From Belliella buryatensis (GTDB taxonomy: Bacteria > Bacteroidota > Bacteroidia > Cytophagales > Cyclobacteriaceae), in the NCBI RefSeq assembly GCF_900188245.1, contig NZ_FZOK01000002.1, forward strand, positions 186,001-250,000: a stretch of 64,000 nt of DNA. Direction: 5' to 3'. Below, piece after piece: positions 16,243 to 27,558 of this stretch. Made by a program: the position numbers and the translations under genes. Under the pieces are notes generated by a model that saw only the letters and a program-made list of their open reading frames with translations, was not told the origin of the DNA and ran no database searches. Numbering within the stretch: the first letter of the stretch is position 1; each line of letters starts with the position of its first letter.

Positions 16243-17925
16243 ATGATAAGAGGAGCAGATATTGTAGTGAGATCATTGATAGCAGAGAGTGTGCAGCACA
16301 TATTTGGCTATCCAGGTGGTGCAATCATGCCAGTGTATGATGCACTATATGACTACCATGATCAGATCAAGCATGTACTGACACGTCACGAGCAAGGAGC
16401 GATCCACGCCGCACAGGGTTATGCTCGTGTATCAGGTAAAGTGGGTGTAGCCTTAGCTACATCAGGACCAGGAGCGACCAATCTGATCACAGGACTAGCA
16501 GATGCGATGATCGATAGTACTCCTTTAGTATGTATTACGGGTCAGGTAGCAGCACATCTTTTGGGTTCAGATGCATTTCAAGAGACTGATGTGGTAGGGA
16601 TTTCTATGCCTGTCACCAAATGGAATATCCAAGTCCGAAGAGCTGAAGAAATTGCGCCTGCTATTGCTAAAGGCTTTCATATTGCAAGATCTGGTCGTCC
16701 AGGACCAGTATTAATTGATATCACAAAAAATGCCCAAATAGAGGCAGGGTTATTCAATTATGTACCATGTTTGAGTATTCGATCTTACAGACCACATTTC
16801 CCAGTAGATCCAAATGCGATAGCTCAAGCTGCTGCATTGATCAACCAAGCACAAAGACCTTATGTCCTTTTTGGTCAAGGGGTAATTATTGGGAAAGCCG
16901 AATTGGAGTTGAAAGCATTTTTGGACAAAACAGGTATTCCTGCAGCATCTACTTTACTAGGCTCGGGGGCATTGTCAGAAGATCATCCAGCATATGTTGG
17001 GAAGCTGGGTATGCATGGTAATTATGCACCTAATCTATTGACTAACCAATGCGATATCTTGATCGCCATAGGGATGAGGTTTGATGACCGGGTGACGGGT
17101 GATTTGAATAGGTACGCCAAGCAAGCTAAAGTAGTCCATCTAGAACTAGACCCTGCAGAGATCAATAAGAATGTCAAATGTGAAGTGCCTGTTTTGGGTG
17201 ATTGTAGAGAAAGTTTGTCTCTTTTGATAGATGCTGTCCAAGATAATAACCACCCTGAGTGGTTGGGCAGATTCAGAGAGCTGGAGCTCTTAGAGCAAGA
17301 ATCTGTAATCAATCATGACCTAGCACCGACCAAGACAGGCTTGACTATGGGTGAAGTCATTCGCTACATCAATCAATATAAAGCAGATGATGCAATCTTG
17401 GTGACGGATGTTGGCCAGCATCAGATGATCGCATGGAGATATTTTAATTATAAAAAAAGTAAGACACAAGTTACCTCAGGTGGATTGGGTACCATGGGAT
17501 TCGCTTTGCCAGCAGCACTGGGCGCTCAGATGGCAGACTACAGCAAGCAGGTGATCTGTGTGGTTGGTGATGGTGGAATTCAAATGACCATCCAAGAGCT
17601 AGGTACTATCATGCAGACTAAAGCACCTGTTAAAGTTGTCTTGCTAAATAACAACTTCTTAGGTATGGTGAGACAATGGCAGCAGATGTTTTTTGATCGA
17701 AGGTATTCCTTCACCGAACTGGATAATCCGGACTTTATTAAGCTGGCTGATGCTTATGGAATCAAGGCTGTCAAGGTAGAAGAGCGAGGGGATTTAAGTG
17801 AGGCTGTGGCAGAGATGCTTTTACATAAAGGCCCATTTTTCTTAGAGGTAGTAGTAGAGAAAGAAGATAATGTGTTTCCAATGATTGCTACGGGTTGCTC
17901 TGTAGAAGAAGTGAGACTTAGTTAA
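16243..17925 (+). CDS. ilvB: Acetolactate synthase, large catalytic subunit
   Basis: Thiamine-diphosphate enzyme that makes acetolactate or acetohydroxybutyrate, the first common step. The 560-residue product shows the catalytic glutamate in TRHEQGA (Glu50), SGPGATNLITGLADA, a central FAD-type domain, and the ThDP-binding GDGGIQMTIQEL ... NNNFLGMVRQWQ motif near residues 444-480. It is followed 11 bp later by the regulatory subunit gene. Confidence 0.97.
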   Translation: MIRGADIVVRSLIAESVQHIFGYPGGAIMPVYDALYDYHDQIKHVLTRHEQGAIHAAQGYARVSGKVGVALATSGPGATNLITGLADAMIDSTPLVCITGQVAAHLLGSDAFQETDVVGISMPVTKWNIQVRRAEEIAPAIAKGFHIARSGRPGPVLIDITKNAQIEAGLFNYVPCLSIRSYRPHFPVDPNAIAQAAALINQAQRPYVLFGQGVIIGKAELELKAFLDKTGIPAASTLLGSGALSEDHPAYVGKLGMHGNYAPNLLTNQCDILIAIGMRFDDRVTGDLNRYAKQAKVVHLELDPAEINKNVKCEVPVLGDCRESLSLLIDAVQDNNHPEWLGRFRELELLEQESVINHDLAPTKTGLTMGEVIRYINQYKADDAILVTDVGQHQMIAWRYFNYKKSKTQVTSGGLGTMGFALPAALGAQMADYSKQVICVVGDGGIQMTIQELGTIMQTKAPVKVVLLNNNFLGMVRQWQQMFFDRRYSFTELDNPDFIKLADAYGIKAVKVEERGDLSEAVAEMLLHKGPFFLEVVVEKEDNVFPMIATGCSVEEVRLS

Positions 17926-17936
17926 ATCCAGAATTT

Positions 17937-18449
17937 ATGAATCGCTATACCATACTAATTTATACAGAGAATTTTATCGGTATCCTCAACAGGATCACGA
18001 TAATTTTCACCAGAAGGGGGATCAATATTGATGCACTTACAGCTTCTGAAAGCCGCTTGGATGGAATCCATAAGATCACGATTGAGTGTGCTGTCACAGA
18101 AGAACAAATCATTCAATTGGTCAAGCAAATTGAGAAAATCACAGACGTGATCAAAGCGTATTATTTCATGGATACCGAAGTGGTCTATCAGGAAATAGCG
18201 CTATACAAACTTCCAATAGACAGCTTAGATGCGAGTTTGGAAAAAGTAATCAGACAATATAATGCCCATATTATCGCAGCTGAGAAGGAATTTGTGGTCA
18301 TAGAATTTACAGGGCACAAAGAAGATACGCAGGCTTTGTTGGAAACACTCAAGCCTTACAATCTTCTTGAATTTTCTAGGTCAGGCCGTGTTGCCATTGC
18401 CAAGCCTAGATTTTCTGTATCGGAGTATTTAAATAATCAAACCTTATAA
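17937..18449 (+). CDS. ilvN: Acetolactate synthase, small regulatory subunit
   Basis: A 170-residue protein with an N-terminal ACT domain (ENFIGILNRITIIFTRRGIN, DALTASESRLDGIHKITI) that gives valine feedback inhibition, and a C-terminal domain ending FSRSGRVAIAKPR. Length and domain order are those of long-form IlvN/IlvH. It lies 11 bp after ilvB and 11 bp before ilvC. Confidence 0.95.
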   Translation: MNRYTILIYTENFIGILNRITIIFTRRGINIDALTASESRLDGIHKITIECAVTEEQIIQLVKQIEKITDVIKAYYFMDTEVVYQEIALYKLPIDSLDASLEKVIRQYNAHIIAAEKEFVVIEFTGHKEDTQALLETLKPYNLLEFSRSGRVAIAKPRFSVSEYLNNQTL

Positions 18450-18460
18450 AACCAAAAACT

Positions 18461-19504
18461 ATGAAACTGAAATTTGGATCAGTAGAAGAAAATGTAGTAA
18501 CCAGAGAGGAATTTCCACTGGAGAAAGCTAGAGAAGTATTGAAGGATGAAGTGATCGCCGTATTGGGTTACGGAGTACAAGGTCCTGGTCAAGCATTGAA
18601 CTTGAAAGATAATGGCTTCAATGTTATTGTAGGTCAAAGAAAAGATTCCAAGACTTGGGACAAAGCAGTCGCTGATGGTTGGGTTCCTGGAGAGACACTT
18701 TTCGAATTGGAAGAAGCTTGTGAAAAAGGTACAATTCTTCAATTCTTACTATCTGATGCAGGACAAATTGCACTTTGGCCTACAGTGAAAAAACACCTTA
18801 CTCCTGGAAAAGCATTGTATTTTTCTCATGGTTTCGGCGTGACTTACAAAGAGAAAACAGGCATCGTTCCGCCAGCTGATGTTGATGTGATCTTGGTAGC
18901 TCCAAAAGGTTCTGGAACATCTTTGAGAAGAATGTTTGTAGAAGGTAGAGGGTTGAATTCTTCCTATGCAATCTTCCAAGATGGAACAGGAAAAGCAAAA
19001 GATAGAGTCGTAGCACTTGGAATCGGTGTTGGATCAGGGTACTTGTTTGAGACTGATTTTTACAGAGAAGTTACATCTGATTTGACAGGTGAAAGAGGGA
19101 CTTTGATGGGGGCGATCCAAGGGATTTTTGCTGCACAATATGAAGTATTGAGAGCTAATGGACATACTCCTTCGGAGGCATTCAATGAAACTGTTGAAGA
19201 ATTGACGCAGAGTTTGATGCCATTGGTGGCAGAAAATGGCATGGACTGGATGTATGCCAACTGCTCTACTACAGCACAAAGAGGAGCCTTGGATTGGTGG
19301 AAGCCTTTCAGAGATGCAACTAAGCCGGTATTTGAAGAGCTGTATGATTCTGTGAAAACAGGAAAAGAAGCACAAAAATCAATTGATTCAAATAGTAAAT
19401 CTGATTACAGAGTAAAATTAGAAGCTGAATTGAAAGAATTGAGAGATTCTGAAATGTGGCAAGCTGGCGCAACCGTCAGAAAATTAAGACCCGAAAATAA
19501 CTGA
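18461..19504 (+). CDS. ilvC: Ketol-acid reductoisomerase
   Basis: NADPH- and magnesium-dependent isomeroreductase of the Val/Ile pathway. The 347-residue product begins its Rossmann fold with [20 protein letters not shown], continues with [12 protein letters not shown] (nucleotide specificity loop) and SHGFGV, VAPKGSG, and the C-terminal metal site region [17 protein letters not shown]. The sequence style resembles the fungal-like KARI found in Bacteroidota. Spacing to leuA is 4 bp. Confidence 0.96.
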   Translation: MKLKFGSVEENVVTREEFPLEKAREVLKDEVIAVLGYGVQGPGQALNLKDNGFNVIVGQRKDSKTWDKAVADGWVPGETLFELEEACEKGTILQFLLSDAGQIALWPTVKKHLTPGKALYFSHGFGVTYKEKTGIVPPADVDVILVAPKGSGTSLRRMFVEGRGLNSSYAIFQDGTGKAKDRVVALGIGVGSGYLFETDFYREVTSDLTGERGTLMGAIQGIFAAQYEVLRANGHTPSEAFNETVEELTQSLMPLVAENGMDWMYANCSTTAQRGALDWWKPFRDATKPVFEELYDSVKTGKEAQKSIDSNSKSDYRVKLEAELKELRDSEMWQAGATVRKLRPENN

Positions 19505-19508
19505 TATT

Positions 19509-21020
19509 ATGAGTGAAAAGCTATGGATATTCGATACCACCCTTCGTGATGGGGAACAGGTACCGGGTTGTCAATTGAACACCCGAGAAAAGATCGTGGT
19601 CGCTAAGGCATTAGAAGAACTGGGAGTTGATGTAATTGAAGCTGGATTTCCAATATCCAGTCCAGGTGACTTCAATTCAGTTGTAGAAATTTCCAAAGCT
19701 GTATCAAATCCCATTATCTGCGCCCTTTCCAGAGCAGTGGAAAAGGATATTGATGTAGCTGCTGAAGCACTGAAATACGCCAAAAAAGGAAGGATTCACA
19801 CTGGAATCGGTGTGTCTCCTTTTCACATACAATACAAACTCAGATCTACGCCAGATGAAATCATTGAGCGGGCGGTCAGGGCGGTAAAATATGCCAAACG
19901 CTATGTAGAAGATGTGGAATTTTATGCAGAAGATGCAGGTCGTGCCGAAAAAGATTTTTTAGCCAGAATATTGGAACAAGTCATCAAAGCCGGTGCTACT
20001 GTAGTCAATATTCCAGATACCACAGGTTATTGTCTTCCGGAACAATACGGAGCAATCATCAGGCATCTAAAAGAAAATGTTTCCAACATTGACAAAGCAA
20101 TCATTGCTACCCATTGCCACAATGATCTTGGTATGGCGACAGCCAACACCATTTCTGGTGTTCAGAATGGAGCAAGACAAGTGGAGGTAACGATCAATGG
20201 GATAGGCGAAAGAGCTGGAAATACTTCCATGGAAGAAGTAGTTATGGCAATCAAATGTCACCATGATATTCCAATCCACACCAACATCGTCACTCCGAAG
20301 ATTTACGAGACCAGCAGGTTGATCTCCAAATTGATGAATATGCCTGTTCAGCCAAACAAGGCCATTGTAGGAAGAAATGCCTTTGCTCATTCATCAGGAA
20401 TCCATCAGGATGGTGTGTTGAAGCACCGAGAGAATTATGAAATCATCGATCCTAAGGATGTTGGAGTTCATGAATCCTCTATCGTTTTGACAGCAAGAAG
20501 TGGAAGAGCTGCATTGAAACATCATTTGGATGCTTTGGGAGTGGTGTTGGAAGGTGAGGCCTTGAACGAAGTGTATGAAGAGTTTTTGGTTCTAGCGGAT
20601 TCAAAAAGAGATATCACTCCAAAAGATCTACTTTCTTTGGTTGGAAAATATGTGGATGAATCTACTTTTATCGAATTGGAAAAAGTAAGTTACGAGTCTA
20701 ATGGATCTATTAAAGCAAGTGTTACTCTGAAAGTCGGTGACAAAACTGAGCAAGCTTCTTCAAGTGGAAATGGCCCTGTAGATGCAGTGCTTAAATCTAT
20801 CGAGAAAATCGTAAAGCCGGATATTGAGTTGGAAGAGTTTCTTATACAAGCTATTACGGCAGGAAGTGATGATGTAGCAAAAGTCCACATGAGAATCATG
20901 CAAGGAAAAATCCCTTACTATGGTTTTTCTTCCAATACAGATATCGTTGTCGCATCTGCGCAGGCATTTGTAGATGCTTTGAATAAAATACCCGTCAAAA
21001 ATAAAGTGACAGTAGCTTAA
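19509..21020 (+). CDS. leuA: 2-isopropylmalate synthase
   Basis: Condenses acetyl-CoA with 2-ketoisovalerate, the committed step to leucine. The 503-residue product shows [20 protein letters not shown] at the N-terminus, the metal-binding [14 protein letters not shown] near residue 200, [15 protein letters not shown], and [19 protein letters not shown], followed by the C-terminal regulatory domain (about 370-503). This is the classical LeuA of the two synthases in the operon; leuC starts 2 bp after its stop. Confidence 0.95.
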   Translation: MSEKLWIFDTTLRDGEQVPGCQLNTREKIVVAKALEELGVDVIEAGFPISSPGDFNSVVEISKAVSNPIICALSRAVEKDIDVAAEALKYAKKGRIHTGIGVSPFHIQYKLRSTPDEIIERAVRAVKYAKRYVEDVEFYAEDAGRAEKDFLARILEQVIKAGATVVNIPDTTGYCLPEQYGAIIRHLKENVSNIDKAIIATHCHNDLGMATANTISGVQNGARQVEVTINGIGERAGNTSMEEVVMAIKCHHDIPIHTNIVTPKIYETSRLISKLMNMPVQPNKAIVGRNAFAHSSGIHQDGVLKHRENYEIIDPKDVGVHESSIVLTARSGRAALKHHLDALGVVLEGEALNEVYEEFLVLADSKRDITPKDLLSLVGKYVDESTFIELEKVSYESNGSIKASVTLKVGDKTEQASSSGNGPVDAVLKSIEKIVKPDIELEEFLIQAITAGSDDVAKVHMRIMQGKIPYYGFSSNTDIVVASAQAFVDALNKIPVKNKVTVA

Positions 21021-21022
21021 TT

Positions 21023-22423
21023 ATGGAAAAGAAAACATTATTCGATAAAATTTGGGATGCACATGTGGTGAAATCTGTTCCTTCGGGACCTGATGTATTC
21101 TTCATTGATAAACATTTTATCCATGAAGTAACTAGCCCTGTTGCATTTTTGAATTTGGAAAAACGTGGCGTAGGTGTTCTTCATCCTCAAAGAACTGTGG
21201 GCACACCAGATCACAATGTGCCAACGGTGGATCAAGATAAGACCATCAAAGACAAGCTTTCAAGAATGCAAGTTGAAAAGCTTCGTGAAAACTGTAAGAA
21301 GCATGGCATTGAATTGCATGATTTAGGTTCTGCCCATCATGGAATTGTTCATGTGATTGGTCCAGAATTGGGGATTACGCAGCCTGGGATGACGATTGTT
21401 TGTGGTGATAGCCATACTTCTACCCATGGAGCTTTTGGAGCGATTGCTTTTGGTATTGGTACATCAGAAGTTGAAATGGTCTTGGCTACGCAATGTATCA
21501 TGCAAAGCAAAGCCAAGAAAATGCGCATCACAGTTGATGGTGAATTGGGTGCAGGAGTGACTTCAAAAGATATAATTTTATACATCATCGCTAAAATCTC
21601 AGCGGCGGGCGCAACGGGTTATTTCGTGGAATATGCTGGCTCGGCAATCGAAAGCCTTAGCATGGAAGCAAGGATGACTATCTGTAATATGAGTATAGAA
21701 ATGGGTGCGAGAGGTGGTCTAATTGCCCCTGACGAAACCACTTTTAATTACCTAAAAGGAAAGCAATATGCTCCAAAAGGAGAAGAATGGGAAAAGACAG
21801 TTGCTTATTGGAAGTCGCTGAAAACGGACGATGAAGCTGTTTTTGATAAAGAATATCATTTTGATGCCGCCGATATTGAACCCATGATTACTTATGGTAC
21901 CAATCCTGGGATGGGTATCAAAGTCAAAGGAAATATACCAAGCACTGAAGGTATGGAAGGAAGCAACAAATCTTCCTACTTGAAGTCATTGGATTACATG
22001 GGTTTTGTGCCAGGTGAGGCGATCCAAGGGAAGAAGGTTGACTTTGTTTTTGTAGGAAGCTGTACCAATGGCCGAATCGAAGATATCCGATCAGTTGCCA
22101 ATTATGTGAAGGGTAAGAAAAAGGCGGATAACATCACCGCTTGGATTGTACCGGGTTCGAGAGAAGTTGAAAAAATGGCACATGAAGAAGGCTTAGTGAA
22201 AATCTTAGAAGAAGCAGGATTTGAGTTGAGACAACCAGGATGCTCTGCTTGTTTGGCGATGAATGATGATAAGATTCCTTCTGGAAAATACGCTGTCTCC
22301 ACTTCAAACAGAAACTTTGAAGGCAGACAAGGGCCAGGAGCCAGAACTATGCTCGCGAGTCCATTGACTGTGGCAGCTGTGGCTGTCAAAGGTGAGATAT
22401 GTGACCCTAGAGAGATCTTTTAA
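21023..22423 (+). CDS. leuC: 3-isopropylmalate dehydratase, large subunit
   Basis: Aconitase-family 4Fe-4S isomerase in leucine synthesis. The 466-residue product shows [20 protein letters not shown] near residue 129, the [14 protein letters not shown] cluster site near 346, and [17 protein letters not shown] with the other two cluster cysteines near 409. It pairs with leuD, whose gene starts 18 bp later. Confidence 0.97.
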   Translation: MEKKTLFDKIWDAHVVKSVPSGPDVFFIDKHFIHEVTSPVAFLNLEKRGVGVLHPQRTVGTPDHNVPTVDQDKTIKDKLSRMQVEKLRENCKKHGIELHDLGSAHHGIVHVIGPELGITQPGMTIVCGDSHTSTHGAFGAIAFGIGTSEVEMVLATQCIMQSKAKKMRITVDGELGAGVTSKDIILYIIAKISAAGATGYFVEYAGSAIESLSMEARMTICNMSIEMGARGGLIAPDETTFNYLKGKQYAPKGEEWEKTVAYWKSLKTDDEAVFDKEYHFDAADIEPMITYGTNPGMGIKVKGNIPSTEGMEGSNKSSYLKSLDYMGFVPGEAIQGKKVDFVFVGSCTNGRIEDIRSVANYVKGKKKADNITAWIVPGSREVEKMAHEEGLVKILEEAGFELRQPGCSACLAMNDDKIPSGKYAVSTSNRNFEGRQGPGARTMLASPLTVAAVAVKGEICDPREIF

Positions 22424-22441
22424 TTCTTAAAAAAGAAAAAA

Positions 22442-23035
22442 ATGGCTTACGATAAATTTAATGTATTGACTTCAACAGTCGTCCCGCTTCCAAACGAAAA
22501 CGTGGATACAGATCAAATCATCCCTGCAAGATTCTTGAAAGCAACTGAGCGGGAAGGTTTCGGAGACAATCTTTTCAGAGATTGGAGATATGATGTAGAG
22601 GGCAATCCAAAAAAGGATTTTGTATTGAATGACTCCACCTATTCTGGAAAAATTCTCCTCGCAGGTAGAAATTTTGGTTCTGGCTCGAGTAGGGAGCATG
22701 CCGTTTGGGCATTGTATGATTATGGGTTCAGATGTGTGGTATCTAGCTTCTTTGCTGATATCTTCAAAAACAACTGTCTGAACATCGGAGTACTTCCAGT
22801 GACTATCAGCCCAGAGTTTGCAGACGTATTGTTTGCAGCAGTTGAAGCTGATCCAAGGACAGAAGTAGAAGTGGATATAGATACACAAAAAATAACTCTA
22901 TTGAGCACAGGTCAATCAGAATCTTTTGATATCAATGCCTACAAAAAAGAGAACATGAAAAATGGCTTTGATGACATAGACTACCTTTTGAATTTAAAAG
23001 AAGAGATAGAGGAGTTTGAGAAAGGAAGAAAATAA
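22442..23035 (+). CDS. leuD: 3-isopropylmalate dehydratase, small subunit
   Basis: The swivelling domain partner of LeuC. The 197-residue product contains NVDTDQIIPARFLK near residue 20 and the substrate-recognition loop GRNFGSGSSREHAVWAL near 76. It is followed not directly by another gene but by a 366-bp repeat-bearing spacer before the next synthase gene. Confidence 0.97.
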   Translation: MAYDKFNVLTSTVVPLPNENVDTDQIIPARFLKATEREGFGDNLFRDWRYDVEGNPKKDFVLNDSTYSGKILLAGRNFGSGSSREHAVWALYDYGFRCVVSSFFADIFKNNCLNIGVLPVTISPEFADVLFAAVEADPRTEVEVDIDTQKITLLSTGQSESFDINAYKKENMKNGFDDIDYLLNLKEEIEEFEKGRK

Positions 23036-23036
23036 A

Positions 23037-23367
23037 TTGAAAGGATGAAGGCTGAGGGATCAAGGATGAAAGATTCAAGAACCAAGACAGAGGATATCAA
23101 TGGAGGAAGGGAAAAGGAAAAAGAGGTGAATTCAAATCTTTTATCATATTTCGATATGATATTTCGATTAGAAAAAAACAACCCCGAAGGGGTTAAACTA
23201 TGATTAACCCCGGGTTGCAACCCGGGGATTAAGATGATTTCATCGGACAACAACCCCGAAGTGGGTTGAATTTGAAATGCTTGTAAATAGAAAAAAATAA
23301 CATCAATCAATTCAAAATATCTAAAATCAAAATTTCATCCCTCAAACTTCATCCTTCCTCCTTTCAA
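23037..23367. repeat. MITE-like element with REP-type palindromes inside the leu operon
   Basis: The spacer between leuD and the next synthase gene has inverted ends: TTGAAAGGATGAAG...TGAGGGAT at 23037-23060, and its near reverse complement at 23337-23367 with a 7-base insertion. Inside are palindromes: AACCCC-GAA-GGGGTT (23180-23194), a perfect 20-bp palindrome with arm CCCCGGGTTG (23208-23227), and CAACCC-N6-GGGTTG (23251-23268). No reading frame is present. Just before the next gene the sequence is repetitive (TCTAAAATC). It is probably a mobile non-autonomous element tolerated in the transcript. Confidence 0.65.
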
Positions 23368-23401
23368 AATCTAAAATCTACCCTCTACAATCTAAAATCA
23401 C

Positions 23402-25030
23402 ATGGGAACACACCGTAAAATAGAAATCATGGATACCACACTGAGGGATGGAGAACAGACCTCGGGCGTGTCCTTTTTACCTTCTGAAAAGCTTCAGATA
23501 GCCAAGTTGCTATTGGAGGAAATGAAGGTGGATAGGATCGAAGTGGCGTCGGCAAGGGTTTCTCAGGGTGAGATGGAAGGTGTCAAGAAAATCACCCAAT
23601 GGGCTGCCGAAAAAGGCTATTCCGACAGGGTTGAAGTACTTGGTTTTGTGGATACACCAGCTTCTGTAGATTGGTTGGTGGAGGCTGGAGCAAAAGTCAT
23701 GAATTTATTGACCAAAGGTTCTCTCAATCACCTGACCCATCAACTCAAAAAGACTCCCGAACAACATTTTGAGGATATCCATACTTGTGTAAAATATGCT
23801 AGAAGCAAAGGGATCACAGTCAATGTTTACTTAGAAGATTGGAGTAATGGGATGCGTAATTCTATGGATTACACCATGGAACTGATCGGATTTTTGAATG
23901 AAATCCGAGTGCGAAGAATTATGCTTCCAGATACCTTGGGACTTTTGCATCCCAGAGAAGTTTCCCATTTTGTGAAATTAATCACAACCGAATTTCCGGA
24001 TTGCCATTTTGATTTTCATGCACACAATGACTATGACCTTTCTATTGCGAATGTGCTTGAGGCGATTTATAATGGCATTGCAGGAATTCATACTACTGTC
24101 AATGGACTTGGAGAGCGAGCTGGAAATGCGCCTTTGGAGTCAGTGACAGCTGTGCTTAAAGATTTCACGGATTACAAAATCAGTCTCAATGAAAGCAAAA
24201 TCTACCGTGTCAGCAAGTTGGTGGAGCAGTTTTCTGGACAACATATTCCTGCCAATAAGCCCGTGGTCGGGGAAAATGTATTTACACAAACTGCAGGAAT
24301 TCATGCGGATGGGGACAACAAAAAGAACCTTTATTTCAATGACTTGCTTCCAGAGAGATTTGGGAGACAAAGAAAATATGCGCTTGGAAAAACTTCCGGG
24401 AAAGCCAATATTCTCAAAAACCTACAAGAATTGGGGATATCGCTTGAGCAGGATGAATTAACCAAAGTGACGCAAAAGATCATCGAGCTTGGCGACAAAA
24501 AAGAACGGGTGACCACAGAGGATTTGCCTTATATTATTTCCGATGTATTGCAGAATAATTCGATTACGAAGAATATCTTTATCGAAGGCTACCACATGAC
24601 CCACTCAAAGGGATTGAAACCAACCGTGCAACTGAAACTCAGCATCCATGGAAAATCCTTCGAAGAATCTTCTTCTGGAGATGGTCAATATGATGCGTTT
24701 ATGCGCGCTTTGGTGAAAATTTACAAGTCGCAGGGATTCCAGCTTCCCAAATTGACGGACTACCATGTCTCCATTCCTCCAGGAGGAAAAACAGACGCTT
24801 TTGTGGAAACAGTCATCACTTGGGATTTTGGGAAAATCTTCAAAACCAAAGGATTGGATTCCGATCAGACTGTAGCTGCGATGATGGCGACCGAAAAAAT
24901 GTTGAATATTATAGATAAAATGGATGCAAGGGCTTCTGATAAAGTGAAATTTCAGGAGCTGAAAAATCAAAACCCAGAACAAGACAAAGAGAATTTCTAT
25001 GGAAATGAATATAGCACTACTGCCAGGTGA
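23402..25030 (+). CDS. LeuA-family acyltransferase, probably (R)-citramalate synthase
   Basis: A second member of the isopropylmalate synthase family, 542 residues: [20 protein letters not shown] at the N-terminus, the metal site [15 protein letters not shown] near 200, [15 protein letters not shown], an [12 protein letters not shown] segment, and a C-terminal LeuA-type regulatory domain (about 390-515). It differs clearly from the first LeuA in the substrate region ([20 protein letters not shown]). The operon makes isoleucine enzymes but no threonine dehydratase is present here, so citramalate synthesis from pyruvate and acetyl-CoA is the likely role; homocitrate or a second isopropylmalate synthase activity cannot be excluded. 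Its 3' end overlaps leuB by 32 bp. Confidence 0.75.
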   Translation: MGTHRKIEIMDTTLRDGEQTSGVSFLPSEKLQIAKLLLEEMKVDRIEVASARVSQGEMEGVKKITQWAAEKGYSDRVEVLGFVDTPASVDWLVEAGAKVMNLLTKGSLNHLTHQLKKTPEQHFEDIHTCVKYARSKGITVNVYLEDWSNGMRNSMDYTMELIGFLNEIRVRRIMLPDTLGLLHPREVSHFVKLITTEFPDCHFDFHAHNDYDLSIANVLEAIYNGIAGIHTTVNGLGERAGNAPLESVTAVLKDFTDYKISLNESKIYRVSKLVEQFSGQHIPANKPVVGENVFTQTAGIHADGDNKKNLYFNDLLPERFGRQRKYALGKTSGKANILKNLQELGISLEQDELTKVTQKIIELGDKKERVTTEDLPYIISDVLQNNSITKNIFIEGYHMTHSKGLKPTVQLKLSIHGKSFEESSSGDGQYDAFMRALVKIYKSQGFQLPKLTDYHVSIPPGGKTDAFVETVITWDFGKIFKTKGLDSDQTVAAMMATEKMLNIIDKMDARASDKVKFQELKNQNPEQDKENFYGNEYSTTAR

Positions 25031-26060
25031 TGGCATAGGACCTGAGGTAATTGCTCAGGCAGTAAAAGTGGTCAAAGCTGTTGGAAAGAAGTTTGGCCAT
25101 ACGATCAATTTCGAAGAAGCGGCTGTTGGGGCTGCTGCAATAGACTTGACAGGAAATCCTTACCCGGACGCAACCCATGAAGTTTGCTTAAGAGCAGATG
25201 CGGTGCTTTTTGGAGCTATCGGAGATCCTAAATATGACAATGATCCCAAAGCTAAAGTAAGACCAGAACAAGGTCTTTTGGAAATGAGGAAAAAATTGGG
25301 ACTCTTTGCCAATATCCGACCGACATTTACTTTTCCTTCCCTGATTCACAAATCTCCTTTGAAGCTAGAAAGAGTCGAAGGAGTAGATTTTGTTTTCTTC
25401 AGAGAACTGACTGGCGGAATTTATTTTGGTGAGCCAAGAGGAAGAAACGAGCAAGGAACAAAGGCATTTGATACCAATGTCTACACCAAAGAAGAAATCA
25501 CGAGACTGGCTCGAATGGGTTTCGAAGCTGCACAAAAAAGAAGAAAATTGCTTACATGTGTGGACAAAGCCAACGTCTTGGCTACTTCTAGATTGTGGAG
25601 GGAAACGGTGCAAGAACTTGCTCCAGAATACCCTGATGTCAAAGTAGAATATGAATTTGTGGATGCGGTGGCGATGCGCTTGATCCAATGGCCAAAAGCT
25701 TACGATGTTTTGATCACAGAGAATCTTTTTGGAGATATTTTGACTGACGAAGCTTCTGTGATTTCAGGATCTATGGGCTTGATGCCATCAGCCTCTGTTG
25801 GGATAGAAAATAAATTGTTTGAGCCAATTCACGGTTCCTATCCACAAGCAGCAGGCAAAGACATCGCCAATCCATTGGCTACGGTGCTATCAGCAGCGAT
25901 GATGTTTGAGTACGCTTTTGATATGAAAGCAGAAGCCCAAGCCATTTCAGATGTAGTGAATAAATCTCTTTCAGAAGGAATCGTAACCGAAGATATCGCC
26001 GAAGGTGCCAAAGCCTACAAGACCTCCGAAGTTGGAGATTGGTTGGCGGAGAATGTTTGA
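24999..26060 (+). CDS. leuB: 3-isopropylmalate dehydrogenase
   Basis: NAD-dependent oxidative decarboxylase of leucine synthesis (also accepts methylmalate in the citramalate route). The 353-residue product starts [20 protein letters not shown], and shows the substrate-binding [20 protein letters not shown] near residue 240 and [18 protein letters not shown] near 276. ATG at 24999 lies inside the preceding gene; the next in-frame ATG at 25005 is also possible. Last gene of the operon, followed by a strong terminator. Confidence 0.96.
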   Translation: MEMNIALLPGDGIGPEVIAQAVKVVKAVGKKFGHTINFEEAAVGAAAIDLTGNPYPDATHEVCLRADAVLFGAIGDPKYDNDPKAKVRPEQGLLEMRKKLGLFANIRPTFTFPSLIHKSPLKLERVEGVDFVFFRELTGGIYFGEPRGRNEQGTKAFDTNVYTKEEITRLARMGFEAAQKRRKLLTCVDKANVLATSRLWRETVQELAPEYPDVKVEYEFVDAVAMRLIQWPKAYDVLITENLFGDILTDEASVISGSMGLMPSASVGIENKLFEPIHGSYPQAAGKDIANPLATVLSAAMMFEYAFDMKAEAQAISDVVNKSLSEGIVTEDIAEGAKAYKTSEVGDWLAENV

Positions 26061-26088
26061 GACACGCTCTTACATAAATTAGTGAAGT

Positions 26089-26129
26089 AAGCTTTCCCAA
26101 AATTTTAAAATTTTGGGAAAGCTTTTTTT
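26089..26129 (+). terminator. Rho-independent terminator of the ilv-leu operon
   Basis: A perfect 18-bp palindrome (arm AAGCTTTCCCAAAATTTT, 26089-26106, with its exact complement at 26107-26124) runs into a tract of seven Ts. It lies 28 bp after the leuB stop. Folding would leave a few central A-T pairs as the loop. Confidence 0.9.
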
Positions 26130-26388
26130 AAATAACATACTTTTTTCATGTAAATTATTGTTTTTAGATAAAAATTTTTTTTCTCTTCAAAATGTCGATC
26201 AACTTTTTTTATTTGAGTTTGAATGGTGATAAATCATAAAGATTCTATATAAATCATGTTTTAATCTAGATAATTCCTTGAAAAATTTATAACTAAAAAT
26301 TTGCTTCTTTCTTTAAAACGACTTTTTTGGCAGCCAAAACTATAAAGGCTTAAATTTATCTTTAACTTAAATCATTAAAATAATAAAG
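26130..26388. other. AT-rich spacer upstream of the propeller lipoprotein gene
   Basis: With the terminator before it this makes 328 bp without a gene. No repeat or hairpin was noticed. TATCTTTA at 26357-26364 is a one-mismatch fit to the -7 box TAnnTTTG, 25 bp before the lipoprotein start. Confidence 0.4.
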
Positions 26389-27558
26389 ATGATTAATTCT
26401 CTAATAAAAAAAACATTTTCTAAAAATCTATTTGTTTTTGTAATCCTACTTATTGCTATAGTTTTCTCTTCTTGTTCAGGTTCTAATTCCAAAGAAGATA
26501 GCTTATTTCAAAATGAATTTGAAAAAGAAATACAAATTGATACGCTTTTTTTCTCAGTCCCTCAAAGCTCTCAATTGGGTAGTTTTTTTATAAATGACAA
26601 GAATCTTTATTATGTCGATCAACTATTTGGTATCATAGAACAGTTCGATGAAAATGGAAATCAAATTCGTCGTTGTCTTCAAGTAATGAATGGACCAGAA
26701 GAACTGATGTCGATTACAGAAGTAATTCCTTATCCATCTGGGTTTATCGTCCGCAGTGATTGGCAATTTTATTTTTATGATAAAGACTGGAACTACCAAC
26801 GAAAATTTATGATGGATACTGATGATGGAGTTCCATTTGATGATTTGGTAAATAATCCAAAACCATCATATACAGCAATGTATGAATTGCAGAATTATGA
26901 TCAGAAGACTACATACTTTGATGGACAACTTTTGGTCAAATTAGATGTAGAACATCCAAAGTTCAATGCATTCTCGACGAGAGCGTACTACAAAGAAGCT
27001 TCGATTTTTGGATTTATTAATATAAATACTGGAAAACTAAAATTGATCGATCTTGCAAGACCCGATTCTTATGATGCCTATTCATTTATTCCATTTCATA
27101 TCTTTTTTGATTACCATATCGGACAACGAGAGATTTTCACAACCTTCGAATCTGATCCTTTGATTTACAAATATGATTTGAATTTTGAATTACAAGATTC
27201 ATTTGGGGAGACTGGGAAGGAGATGTTGACATCCTACCCACAAACTGATAGAATTGAAGCTGCTTTTGACAATAGTTTGTTTTCGGATAGTAGAAACAAA
27301 GATGGTTTCTACAAAAACATCTTTGTTGATAAAGACTTCATTTTTAGAACTTACAGGCAAGGAACCAAAGGTGAAAGTTATTCTGAATTAAAAAATCCTT
27401 TAAGGCTTCAGATTTATTCTCAGAAGCAGTTGGTTCAAGATATTGCTTTGCCAAACAGGTTTAAAATTTTGGGTAAAATAGGAGATACTTATTTTGCTGA
27501 TGGTTATTTCAACGAGCAGGAGGAAAAACAAGGGCTATTTACTATTAAGATGGAATGA
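26389..27558 (+). CDS. Beta-propeller-like lipoprotein of unknown function
   Basis: A 389-residue protein with a lipoprotein signal peptide, lipobox FSSC with the cysteine at residue 29. The rest is beta-rich with repeated aromatic strands (YVDQLFGIIEQFDENGN, FIVRSDWQFYFYDKDWN), typical of Bacteroidota 6-bladed propeller or DUF4221-like lipoproteins; I cannot assign it to a named family with certainty. Its stop overlaps the next start by 4 bp (ATGA), so it is coupled to the following carboxypeptidase-regulatory-domain protein. Confidence 0.7.
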   Translation: MINSLIKKTFSKNLFVFVILLIAIVFSSCSGSNSKEDSLFQNEFEKEIQIDTLFFSVPQSSQLGSFFINDKNLYYVDQLFGIIEQFDENGNQIRRCLQVMNGPEELMSITEVIPYPSGFIVRSDWQFYFYDKDWNYQRKFMMDTDDGVPFDDLVNNPKPSYTAMYELQNYDQKTTYFDGQLLVKLDVEHPKFNAFSTRAYYKEASIFGFININTGKLKLIDLARPDSYDAYSFIPFHIFFDYHIGQREIFTTFESDPLIYKYDLNFELQDSFGETGKEMLTSYPQTDRIEAAFDNSLFSDSRNKDGFYKNIFVDKDFIFRTYRQGTKGESYSELKNPLRLQIYSQKQLVQDIALPNRFKILGKIGDTYFADGYFNEQEEKQGLFTIKME

